From: Desulfovibrionaceae bacterium UBA3823
GTDB taxonomy: Bacteria > Desulfobacterota > Desulfovibrionia > Desulfovibrionales > Desulfovibrionaceae
Direction: 5' to 3'
Assembly: GCA_002369295.1 (NCBI GenBank)
Contig: DFDR01000211.1
Coordinates: forward strand, 1,265 to 6,641
Length of the DNA stretch: 5,377 bases
The notes beneath the pieces are model-generated. The model saw nothing but the letters and a program-made list of their open reading frames with translations, was not told the origin of the DNA and ran no database searches. Of this stretch, positions 1-5,377 are shown piece after piece. Within the stretch, counting starts at the first letter, position 1. Each line of letters opens with the position of its first letter. The position numbers were made by a program, and so were the translations under genes.

Positions 1-1467
1 GTTGAAGATGCGCCCGACATGGCCGCCCGCGGCGACGACGACGGCGTCGTGGGAGGCGCGGATCTCGGCGAACTTCGCCCTGTCGACCCTGCAGTTGACG
101 CGGAAGGCCACGCCCATGTCCCGGATGCGGGCTATCTCCTTCTGGAGCAGGGCTTCCGGCAGGCGCTCCCGGGGAATGGCCTGCTCCATCTTGCCGCCCA
201 TGGCGGGACCGGCCTCGAAGACCTCGACCTCGTGGCCCCTGCGGGCCAGGCGCCAGGCGCAGGCAAGGCCGGCAGGCCCGCCGCCGATGACGGCGACCTT
301 CCTGCCCGTTTTCCGCTTCGGCCGTGCTGGCTTGACGTCCAGGGATTCGAGGCCGAGGGCGCCGATCTGGACGGGATGGTCGAGGCCGGCGCGGGTGCAG
401 GCCTGCATGCAGGGATTGGGGCAGACCGTGCCGCAGACGGAGGCCGGGAAGGGCGTCCAGTCGAGCACGAGCCGGAGGGCGTCGTCGTCCCGGCCGGCCC
501 GGAGGAGCTGGTGGCGCAGCTGGGTCGGCACGCCGGCAGGGCAGGCGTGCTCGCAGGGGGCCTCGAAGGCGCGGCTGCGCCACTCGGGCACGCGCAGGCG
601 GTAGACGCCGCGGGCAACGAGGCCGACGTGCTCGCCGCGGTCCGGGAAGACGTCGGCAAAGATGCCGCCGGCAAGCCAGTTTTCCCGCCGCCACTGGGCA
701 AGGCTGGGGCGCTTTGTCCCGCTGCGCTCGCCGAAGGGCACGGGGACGATCTTGCGCCACTGCTTCCACACCGAAAGCTCGGCGCGGCGGCGGGGGCGCT
801 GGACGGCCTCGAGGAAGCCGTCCAGACCCCGGTCGAGGAAGGCGACGTCGGCCTCGTCGAGGGCTTCCACGCGCACGTCTTCGGGAAGCTCCGCCACGGG
901 GCCGCGGAAGTAGACGACGCCGCCCACCATGCCGACGCAGGGCCTGTCGCCCAGCACCGAGGGCAGGGTCTGGCTGTCGCAGCCGCAGACCACGGCCGTG
1001 CCCCCGCCCATGAACTCGAAGGAGAAGGAGCCCGTGTTCTTGAGTATCCAGAGCTCGGGCGCCTCGTAGAGGGGGTCCTTCTTCATGAGGGAGCCGGAGC
1101 GGGTGCCGGCGCGGCCGCCGATGTAGATGCGGCCCGAGGCCGCGCAGTGGCCGGCCGTGTCGCCGGCGTCGCCGCGCACCGTGACCTGGCCGCCGGCGTT
1201 GAGCCAGCCGACGTCGGCCGGCGCCGGGCCGTTGACGACGACTTCGGTGCCGGGCAGGCACATGCCGCCCGCGCGCTGGCCGGGATTGGCGACGGTGAAG
1301 GTGAGCTTGGCGCCCTGGGCGTTCCAGAGGGGGCCGCCGATGTCGTGCTGGCCCGAAGCGTCGATGAAGAAGTCGGTCTCGCCCCTGCCGACGGCCTGCT
1401 CGATGGCGAGCAGGAGGTCCTGGGTGGACATGCGGACATGGCCGCGAAGGGTGTGAATGGTCAGCAT
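1..1467 (-). CDS. Glutamate synthase GXGXG domain fused to GltD-like Fe-S/FAD oxidoreductase (partial, 3' end off window)
   Basis: I translated this frame by hand: it is open from an ATG at 1467 to the left edge and gives 489 residues with no stop. Residues about 1-225 form a GXGXG domain like the C-terminal domain of GltB, with glycine-spaced turns (GGQVTVRGDAGDTAGHC at 92-108, then SGRIYIGGRAGTRSGS). Residues about 300-370 resemble the N-terminal Fe-S region of GltD: Cys305 and Cys309 (CEHACP), then Cys345, 349, 353 and 357 (CGTVCPNPCMQAC). An FAD-binding Rossmann motif follows at 391-402 (VAVIGGGPAGLA), with Glu418 ending its second strand and the GltD-type segment GGKMEQAIPRERLP at 424-437. 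The NAD(P)H-binding part and the C-terminus lie outside the window. Likely role: a structural GOGAT domain and an electron-input module joined in one chain. The start follows AGGAGG with a 6-base spacer, 12 bases after the preceding stop. A pure GltD annotation would miss the N-terminal half. Confidence 0.9.
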   Translation of the reverse strand, partial: MLTIHTLRGHVRMSTQDLLLAIEQAVGRGETDFFIDASGQHDIGGPLWNAQGAKLTFTVANPGQRAGGMCLPGTEVVVNGPAPADVGWLNAGGQVTVRGDAGDTAGHCAASGRIYIGGRAGTRSGSLMKKDPLYEAPELWILKNTGSFSFEFMGGGTAVVCGCDSQTLPSVLGDRPCVGMVGGVVYFRGPVAELPEDVRVEALDEADVAFLDRGLDGFLEAVQRPRRRAELSVWKQWRKIVPVPFGERSGTKRPSLAQWRRENWLAGGIFADVFPDRGEHVGLVARGVYRLRVPEWRSRAFEAPCEHACPAGVPTQLRHQLLRAGRDDDALRLVLDWTPFPASVCGTVCPNPCMQACTRAGLDHPVQIGALGLESLDVKPARPKRKTGRKVAVIGGGPAGLACAWRLARRGHEVEVFEAGPAMGGKMEQAIPRERLPEALLQKEIARIRDMGVAFRVNCRVDRAKFAEIRASHDAVVVAAGGHVGRIFN

Positions 1468-1473
1468 GCTGGT

Positions 1474-1479
1474 CCTCCT
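1474..1479 (-). promoter_or_regulatory. Strong Shine-Dalgarno site of the GXGXG/GltD-like fusion gene
   Basis: The minus strand reads AGGAGG, then a 6-base spacer (ACCAGC), then the ATG at 1467. The site begins immediately after the TAG stop of the preceding gene. It fixes the start of the fusion gene and supports co-translation from one message. Confidence 0.8.
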
Positions 1480-3123
1480 CTAGCAGGCGTACTGGATGCC
1501 GAGCTTGTCCGCGACGGCCCTGTCGGCAGCGACGAGGGCGTCGGAGCGGCCCACGGGCAGGGAGCTGTTGCCGACCGGCGCCATGAGCTTGCGCATTTCG
1601 CTGTCGAAGGAAAGCACGTAGTCCACGATGTTCTGGGCGCCCCGGTCCACGTCGAGGCGCTTGACGAGGCGCGGGTCCTGGGTGCAGATGCCGGTGGGGC
1701 ACAGGCCAGTGTTGCAGCGGTTGCAGCGCCCGCGCTCGCTGCCCACGCAGCCGAGGAGCTGGAGGAGCATCTTGCCGGCGAAGACGCCGTTGGCGCCGAG
1801 GCAGATGAGCTTGAAGGCGTCGGGAGCGGCCGTTCCCGTCATGCCGACGCCTCCGCCGCACCACAGGGGAATCTGCCCCTGGGCGCCCTGGCGCACGGCG
1901 GCCAGGTAGCAGTCGCGCAGCTTGGAGACGATGGGATGGCCCGTGTGGTCCAGGGAGACCTCGTTGGCCGCGCCCGTGCCGCCCTGGATGCCGTCCAGGA
2001 AGAAGCCGCCGCAGATGCGGTAGGGGTCGCGCAGGAGGTTGTTGTAGACCGCGACCGAGGTGGCCGAGGCCGCGCACTTGATGGCCACGGGCACGCGGAA
2101 GCCGAAGGCCGCGTTGAGGGAGAGGTGCATCTTCTGGACCGACTCCTCGATGGAGTAGAGGCCCTGGTGGTTGGCCGGCGAGTGCAGGGTGGCCTTGGGG
2201 ACGCCGCGTATGGCCTGGATGTGGGGGCCGACCTTGGCCGCCGGCAGCAGGCCGCCGTCGCCGGGCTTGGCGCCCTGGCCTATCTTGATGAGCACGCCGC
2301 AGGGATCGGCCTTCATGCGGGGCATGGCCCTGAGGATGCGGTTCCAGCCGAAGTGGCCGGAGGCGATCTGGAGGATCATGTACTTGAGCTTGTCGCTCTC
2401 GAGCAGCCGCTGGGGCATGCCGCCTTCGCCGGAGCTCATGCGCACGGGAAGCCCGCACTGCTCGTTGAGGTAGGCGACCGCCAGCACCACCGCCTCCCAG
2501 GCCCGGGGGGAGAGGGCGCCGATGGACATGTCGGAGAAGAGGAGGGGATAGATCCAGCGCACCGGCGGGGTGGGGCCGTCGAGCACGAGGCTGTCGCCGT
2601 CCACCCTGAGGGGGAGGCTGTCTGCCTTGAGCACGCGGCCGAAGGGGGCGCGCAGGTCGAAGGTGTGGCGCTCGGAGTCGAGGGCGGGGTCGGTCATCTG
2701 GGAGATGCGCCCGACGACGATGGCGTCCAGGCTGCGCCGGGCGTTGAGGCTGGTGCGGCCGCCGCGCTTGGCGGGGCCGGCAAGGCGCCCGAGCAGGGCC
2801 GTCCTGGCGTCGGGATTGCGCACCGGCCGGATGGCGCCGTTGGGGCAGACCTTCTCGCACATGCCGCAGCCCGAGCAGGCGTGGGCGAGATCGCCGCGCT
2901 GCCGGATAAAGGGCCTTGCGCCGTGCGTCCGGCAGCCGCCGCCGGCGCCGGGGAAGGGCTTGCTGCCTTCGGCCTGGTCCAGCCGCAGGACGCCGGCTTC
3001 GATGGCGCCGAAGGTGCAGGCCGCAATGCACGAGCCGCACAGGGTGCAGCGCTGCATGTCGTAGGCTATCTTCCAGTCGAGATCGCTGGCCGAGACGTCC
3101 TGGGCCATTCTTACTGCTTCCAT
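1480..3123 (-). CDS. gltB: Glutamate synthase FMN-binding catalytic subunit with N-terminal 2x[4Fe-4S] ferredoxin domain
   Basis: This 547-residue protein is the central synthase domain of GOGAT, which converts 2-oxoglutarate plus ammonia to glutamate on FMN. Residues 26-36 (CTLCGSCIAAC) and 83-93 (CSGCGMCEKVC) are two CxxCxxCxxxC ferredoxin motifs; the first is followed by Thr instead of the usual Pro. Residues about 150-510 form the FMN-binding barrel: SSGEGG at 230-235, KIGQGAKPGDGG at 280-291, CGGFFLDGIQGGTGAA at 371-386 and GGGVGMTGTAAPDAFK at 423-438. Cys459, 467, 470 and 475 (ending CNTGLCPTGICTQDP) lie where GltB binds its 3Fe-4S cluster. The amidotransferase and GXGXG domains of full-length GltB are absent and are encoded by the two neighbours. 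I chose the ATG at 3123 because it has a good Shine-Dalgarno; the ATG at 3108 (MAQDV) is a weaker alternative. The gene overlaps the upstream one by 13 bases, which suggests coupled translation. Confidence 0.94.
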   Translation of the reverse strand: MEAVRMAQDVSASDLDWKIAYDMQRCTLCGSCIAACTFGAIEAGVLRLDQAEGSKPFPGAGGGCRTHGARPFIRQRGDLAHACSGCGMCEKVCPNGAIRPVRNPDARTALLGRLAGPAKRGGRTSLNARRSLDAIVVGRISQMTDPALDSERHTFDLRAPFGRVLKADSLPLRVDGDSLVLDGPTPPVRWIYPLLFSDMSIGALSPRAWEAVVLAVAYLNEQCGLPVRMSSGEGGMPQRLLESDKLKYMILQIASGHFGWNRILRAMPRMKADPCGVLIKIGQGAKPGDGGLLPAAKVGPHIQAIRGVPKATLHSPANHQGLYSIEESVQKMHLSLNAAFGFRVPVAIKCAASATSVAVYNNLLRDPYRICGGFFLDGIQGGTGAANEVSLDHTGHPIVSKLRDCYLAAVRQGAQGQIPLWCGGGVGMTGTAAPDAFKLICLGANGVFAGKMLLQLLGCVGSERGRCNRCNTGLCPTGICTQDPRLVKRLDVDRGAQNIVDYVLSFDSEMRKLMAPVGNSSLPVGRSDALVAADRAVADKLGIQYAC

Positions 3124-4217
3124 ATGCGCACCTCCAGATCATTGCCGATTTCCACGAGATCGCGCTCGCCGGGATAGATGTCGCGCTCGGGGTCGCGGTC
3201 CGGCAGCAGCTGGTTCAGGGCGCAGACCTCGGAGGCGACGGCGACGATGCCCTCGTCCCGGCCCACCACCACGGGCCTGAGCTTCTTCGAGTCGCAGCAG
3301 GTCATCATGGTGCCGTCGGGCAGGGTCGCGATGACGGTGTTGGGGCCGTTGATCTCGAGGCTCGAGAGGGACTCGCGAAGCAGGGCCAGCAGGGCCCTGT
3401 CGGGGCGCCGGCACATCTCCTCGTAGGGCAGGGGCGTGATGACGTGCTTGAAGTAGCGCAGGGGCCACTTGAGCTCCCGGTGCACGTAGTGGAGGGTGTA
3501 GAGGAAGTTCTGGGAGTCGGACTCGAAGCCCACGTAGCCGCGGTGCAGGGACTTTTGGAACTCCATGTTCCGGGTGAAGAAGGTGTTCTCGCCGTTGGCG
3601 CAGAGGGTGTAGCCCTGGAGGAAGAAGGGGTGGGCCGCGTAGCGGACGATGTCGTAGTTGGTGTTCTGGCGGCACTGGGCCACGATGCTGCGGGCAAGGA
3701 GCCTGCCGTCGTCGTTCCAGAGCCGGAAGTAGGTGGCGATGTCGGCGGGATCGCCTATTTCCTTGAGGGTGAGCACGTCGGGCCAGAAGGAGTAGACGAA
3801 GCCGTCGCCGCTGGCCTGGAGCAGGGCGCGCAGCGCCAGGCGCGTGTCCACGAGCAGGCTCTCGCGCTCGGCCTGGGTGCGGTACTGGTAGATTTCGGGA
3901 TAGTCGTAGTTGCGGAAGACGTAGCGGGGCATGGCCTCGATGCGCAGCCCTGGCTGGCGGTCCACGTCGGGAACCCACTGGGCCAGCTGCACGAAGCCCC
4001 TGTCCTCCATGTATTCGTTCACCATCTGCACGCCTCTGGCCGTGCAGGCCATGGAGAGCAGCGGCTTGTCCTTGGAGTGCCGGAAGGCTCCCTCCAGGTC
4101 CTGCATGACCATGGCGAAGCCCGAGTTGTCGTGGCCCTCCTGCTGGGGGATCATGAGCCTGAGCGCGGCCGAGGGGGGCAGGGGGGCCGTGCTCTTGATG
4201 GAACCGATTCTGCACAT
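3111..4217 (-). CDS. Glutamate synthase glutamine amidotransferase subunit (class II, Ntn type)
   Basis: This 368-residue protein corresponds to the N-terminal domain of GltB, which hydrolyses glutamine and passes ammonia to the synthase domain. The start at 4217 gives Met-Cys (MCRIGS), so removal of Met would expose the N-terminal Cys nucleophile that class II amidotransferases need. Other GltB-like landmarks appear in order: GHDNSGFAMV at 28-37; CRQNTNY at 182-188, in the place of the GltB segment around its conserved Arg; ANGENTF at 207-213, with Asn208-Gly209 as the probable oxyanion hole; SDSQNFLYTL at 233-242, with Asp234 as the probable glutamine-binding acid; and INGPNTVIATLPDG through LRPVVVG to ASE at 289-330. 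The frame stays open upstream to 5150, but a longer start would bury the Cys and run into glnN. The Shine-Dalgarno is weak (AAAGG at 4229-4233, spacer 11). PurF or asparagine synthetase is less likely, as neither partner domain is present. Confidence 0.92.
   Translation of the reverse strand: MCRIGSIKSTAPLPPSAALRLMIPQQEGHDNSGFAMVMQDLEGAFRHSKDKPLLSMACTARGVQMVNEYMEDRGFVQLAQWVPDVDRQPGLRIEAMPRYVFRNYDYPEIYQYRTQAERESLLVDTRLALRALLQASGDGFVYSFWPDVLTLKEIGDPADIATYFRLWNDDGRLLARSIVAQCRQNTNYDIVRYAAHPFFLQGYTLCANGENTFFTRNMEFQKSLHRGYVGFESDSQNFLYTLHYVHRELKWPLRYFKHVITPLPYEEMCRRPDRALLALLRESLSSLEINGPNTVIATLPDGTMMTCCDSKKLRPVVVGRDEGIVAVASEVCALNQLLPDRDPERDIYPGERDLVEIGNDLEVRIWKQ
3130..3135 (-). promoter_or_regulatory. 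Shine-Dalgarno site of the FMN subunit gene, inside the end of the upstream gene
   Basis: The minus strand reads GGAGGT with a 6-base spacer before the ATG at 3123. The site lies within the last codons of the amidotransferase gene. It favours the start at 3123 over the in-frame ATG at 3108, which follows the upstream TAA by only two bases and lacks a clear Shine-Dalgarno. Confidence 0.75.
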
Positions 4218-4346
4218 GGCGAAAGCTGCCTTTGTCGTTTGCCTGAAGGGCGAGGCCGCCAGGAGAACCGGCAAGCAGGGCCGCCCGAGGGGGGGGACGC
4301 CGTTCAGGTCGTGGTTGAGAGAGGGACGGCACGCCGGCCTGGCCTG

Positions 4347-4370
4347 GCGCCGCCTTCGCAGGGGCGGCGC
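4347..4370 (-). repeat. Inverted repeat (8-bp perfect stem, 8-base loop)
   Basis: GCGCCGCC at 4347-4354 is the reverse complement of GGCGGCGC at 4363-4370, with the loop TTCGCAGG between them. An RNA hairpin could form about 130 bases ahead of the amidotransferase start. No T run follows on either strand, so it is not a canonical terminator. In sequence this GC-rich, short stems also arise by chance. Confidence 0.5.
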
Positions 4371-4399
4371 GGCCGCCGGGGCCGCAGGGGGGGATGGCT

Positions 4400-4471
4400 G
4401 GGGACGGAGTCTGGTGCGGGGACGGATTCCGGTGCGGGGGCGGAGTCCGGTGCGGGGGCGGAGCCTGCGAA
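4400..4471. repeat. Imperfect 18-bp tandem repeat, three full copies plus a decayed fourth
   Basis: Units at 4400-4417, 4418-4435 and 4436-4453 are all 18 bases long, and any two differ at only two positions. The third reads GGGGGCGGAGTCCGGTGC. The next 18 bases (4454-4471) match over roughly their first 12 bases and then diverge. Each unit begins with a run of four or five G on the plus strand. The array lies in the gap after glnN. The length is a multiple of three, so one minus-strand frame reads a Pro/Ala-rich six-residue repeat, but no gene is supported there. Function is unknown; slippage expansion or a protein-binding array are both possible. Confidence 0.85.
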
Positions 4472-4483
4472 CGTTCCGCCCCC
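4454..4483 (-). repeat. Inverted repeat (9-bp perfect stem) overlapping the end of the tandem repeat
   Basis: GGGGGCGGA at 4454-4462 pairs perfectly with TCCGCCCCC at 4475-4483 around a 12-base loop that contains most of an AACGTT palindrome. The left arm is the start of the fourth repeat unit, so the other repeat units could compete to pair with the right arm. That would allow alternative RNA structures. No T run follows. Confidence 0.6.
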
Positions 4484-4512
4484 GGCGGACGCCTTCCCCA
4501 TGCCGGACATGC

Positions 4513-4532
4513 CCGGCCTTCGGGAAGGCCGG
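4513..4532 (-). repeat. Inverted repeat (8-bp perfect stem, 4-base loop) downstream of glnN
   Basis: CCGGCCTT at 4513-4520 is the reverse complement of AAGGCCGG at 4525-4532, with the loop CGGG on the plus strand (CCCG in the minus-strand RNA). It is the second hairpin met by a transcript leaving glnN. It lacks a following T run, so it may be a weak or Rho-assisted 3' end, an RNA-stabilising hairpin, or chance. Confidence 0.55.
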
Positions 4533-4574
4533 AGAGCCTTGGAAGCGCCCATCCCCCCCCGGGAGGCGCCCCTT

Positions 4575-4596
4575 GGCTCCCCGGCGCTGGGGAGCC
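4575..4596 (-). terminator. Terminator-like stem-loop just after the glnN stop, without a U tract
   Basis: GGCTCCCC at 4575-4582 pairs perfectly with GGGGAGCC at 4589-4596 around a 6-base loop. The hairpin begins 7 bases after the TAG stop (4606-4604), the usual place for a terminator or a 3'-end protecting hairpin. The transcript then continues AAGGGGCG instead of a U run, so intrinsic termination should be inefficient. Partial read-through into the GOGAT genes is therefore plausible. Confidence 0.45.
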
Positions 4597-4603
4597 CTCC
4601 GGC

Positions 4604-5377
4604 CTAGTGGGTCCAGAGCAGCTCGGAATACTTGGGCAGCTCCCAGAGCCTGTCGTCGACCTGGCGCTCCAGGGCGTCGGCGTGGGCGCGGATGCCGTCC
4701 ATGAGGGGCAGGATGGCGTCGCGGGCAAGCCTGGCCTGGGCCGGGGCGCCGTCGGCCTCCTGCACCTTGGCGATGGTCTGCTCGAGTTCGGCCGTCAGCT
4801 TTTCCAGTCCCGCCACGTGGCCCTGCAGGAGCCTGGCCTGCGCCAGCTCGCCGGCGGGATCGAGGCCCGCGTCCCTGGTCTGGGCGGCCAGGGCGCAGGC
4901 GGAGGCCTGGGCAAGCCTGGAGGGCGGCAGCACCTTGGCGCGCACGAGGTCGCAGAGCACGCGCCCTTCGATGATCAGATCCTTGGCGTAGGTCTCGAAG
5001 AGGATTTCCTGGCGGGCGAGCATCTCGCGCTCGCTCAGGATGCCGTGGCGCAGGAAGACGTTCATGACCTCGGGATCGGAGTAGTGCTCGAGGGCGTCCA
5101 CGGTCGTGGCCAGGTTCGGCAGGCCCCGGCGCGAGGCTTCCTTCTGCCATTCCGCGCTGTAGCCGTTGCCGTTGAAGATCACGGCCTGGCGGGCCTTGAA
5201 CTCGCGGGGCAGGAAGTCCTGCAGGGCCTTGACGAGCGGGGTGCCGGCGGAGACGGCGGCCTCGAGCTCGCCGGCGATGTCGTCCAGGGCGCAGGCCACG
5301 GCCGCGTTGAGGGCGATGTTGATGGGCGCGATGGACTGGGAGGAGCCGAGGGCGCGGAACTCGAACTTGTTGCCCGT
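4604..5377 (-). CDS. glnN: Glutamine synthetase type III, C-terminal part (partial, 5' end off window)
   Basis: The frame is open from the right edge to a TAG at 4606-4604 and gives the last 257 residues. GSIII enzymes are about 700 residues or more, so roughly a third is present. The enzyme makes glutamine from glutamate, ammonium and ATP in the cytoplasm. The visible part opens with TGNKFEFRALGSSQS (residues 1-15 of the fragment), the end of the catalytic domain; its Glu and Arg probably correspond to the metal- and substrate-binding residues of the RIE-type motif in other glutamine synthetases. The GSIII-specific C-terminal region follows: RQAVIFNGNGYSAEWQKEA at 63-81, RGLPNLATTVDAL at 84-96, and a long helical stretch to the terminal WELPKYSELLW. 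The shorter GSI and GSII families lack this segment. A GTG at 5299 is internal and not a start. It precedes the GOGAT genes on the same strand, consistent with a GS-GOGAT locus. Confidence 0.93.
   Translation of the reverse strand, partial: TGNKFEFRALGSSQSIAPINIALNAAVACALDDIAGELEAAVSAGTPLVKALQDFLPREFKARQAVIFNGNGYSAEWQKEASRRGLPNLATTVDALEHYSDPEVMNVFLRHGILSEREMLARQEILFETYAKDLIIEGRVLCDLVRAKVLPPSRLAQASACALAAQTRDAGLDPAGELAQARLLQGHVAGLEKLTAELEQTIAKVQEADGAPAQARLARDAILPLMDGIRAHADALERQVDDRLWELPKYSELLWTH

Larger units (their letters stand above)
4218..4603. other. 386-base non-coding gap between glnN and the amidotransferase gene
   Basis: I see no convincing gene here. The gap is extremely GC-rich and holds runs of seven or eight identical bases (G at 4289-4296 and 4387-4393, C at 4553-4560), an 18-bp tandem repeat and four perfect inverted repeats, listed separately. 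I could not identify a sigma-70 type -35/-10 pair or a clean sigma-54 GG-N10-GC promoter ahead of the amidotransferase start. It therefore remains open whether the GOGAT genes have their own promoter or depend on read-through from glnN. An 82-codon minus-strand frame (4552-4304) crosses the repeats; it is discussed among the rejected items. Confidence 0.75.

Noticed and set aside
19..3177. A 1052-codon open frame on the plus strand.
   Set aside because: It lies antisense to the well-supported fusion and FMN subunit genes. Its translation is a low-complexity Ala/Gly/Val/Glu/Asp/His-rich protein with no recognisable motif. Long stop-free antisense frames are expected in very GC-rich genes.
4257..4300. 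A possible sigma-54 promoter ahead of the amidotransferase gene (TTGCC preceded by GG on the minus strand).
   Set aside because: The GG and GC elements are 11 bases apart instead of 10, and the surrounding bases match the consensus poorly. In sequence this GC-rich, such matches are common.
4400..4465. A G-quadruplex in the G runs of the tandem repeat.
   Set aside because: The G runs are separated by about 13 bases, too long for a standard quadruplex. They also lie on the template strand, so the transcript carries C runs there.
4400..4471. A CRISPR array.
   Set aside because: The 18-bp units are directly adjacent with no unique spacers, and no cas gene is nearby.
4304..4552. A possible 82-residue minus-strand protein with Pro-Ala-rich hexapeptide repeats.
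   Set aside because: It has no Shine-Dalgarno (the ATG follows a run of eight G). Its repetitive part is only the translation of the 18-bp tandem repeat, it has no signal peptide or known motif, and GC-rich spacers often stay open this long. Conservation of the frame in relatives would change this view.
2916..4607. A 563-codon plus-strand open frame.
   Set aside because: It is antisense to the amidotransferase gene and the gap, begins with Arg-rich low-complexity sequence and shows no family motif. It is a shadow of the minus-strand gene.
4218..5150. Upstream extension of the amidotransferase reading frame, open back to 5150.
   Set aside because: The extension overlaps glnN in another frame, encodes Arg/Pro-rich low-complexity sequence and would bury the essential N-terminal Cys. 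The start at 4217 gives the expected Met-Cys.

Overview
This is a very GC-rich stretch of bacterial DNA in which every convincing gene lies on the minus strand, so transcription runs from high to low coordinates. It carries ammonium-assimilation genes in the order glutamine synthetase, then glutamate synthase (GOGAT). The GOGAT is not the usual large GltB plus small GltD pair. It is split over three polypeptides, an organisation known from anaerobes such as Desulfovibrio relatives, Thermotogae and archaea. The split subunits, the ferredoxin-type clusters, the type III glutamine synthetase and the high GC together suggest a strict anaerobe, perhaps a Desulfovibrionaceae-like bacterium. That placement is an inference; the window holds no taxonomic marker gene.

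Layout, in transcription order: (1) 5377-4604, the C-terminal third of a type III glutamine synthetase (glnN), cut by the right edge. (2) 4603-4218, a 386-base non-coding gap with several GC-rich hairpins and an imperfect 18-bp tandem repeat. (3) 4217-3111, a class II (Ntn) glutamine amidotransferase that starts Met-Cys. (4) 3123-1480, the FMN-binding glutamate synthase domain with an N-terminal pair of ferredoxin-type 4Fe-4S motifs; it overlaps the gene before it by 13 bases. (5) 1467-1, a fusion of the GXGXG (GltB C-terminal) domain to a GltD-like Fe-S/FAD reductase, cut by the left edge. Genes 3 to 5 are spaced as one operon, and the last two have strong Shine-Dalgarno sequences.

Expected teamwork: GlnN makes glutamine from glutamate, ammonium and ATP. 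The amidotransferase subunit releases ammonia from glutamine. The FMN subunit combines that ammonia with 2-oxoglutarate and reduces the product to glutamate. The GXGXG/GltD-like fusion supplies structure and electrons, probably from NAD(P)H. The extra ferredoxin domain on the FMN subunit leaves open a ferredoxin-dependent route.

I see no mobile element, CRISPR array, tRNA or rRNA. I did not find an unknown defence or mobile system. The least explained parts are the repeat and hairpin-rich gap after glnN and the unusual distribution of domains among the GOGAT subunits. Very long open frames on the plus strand are judged to be shadows of the real genes.
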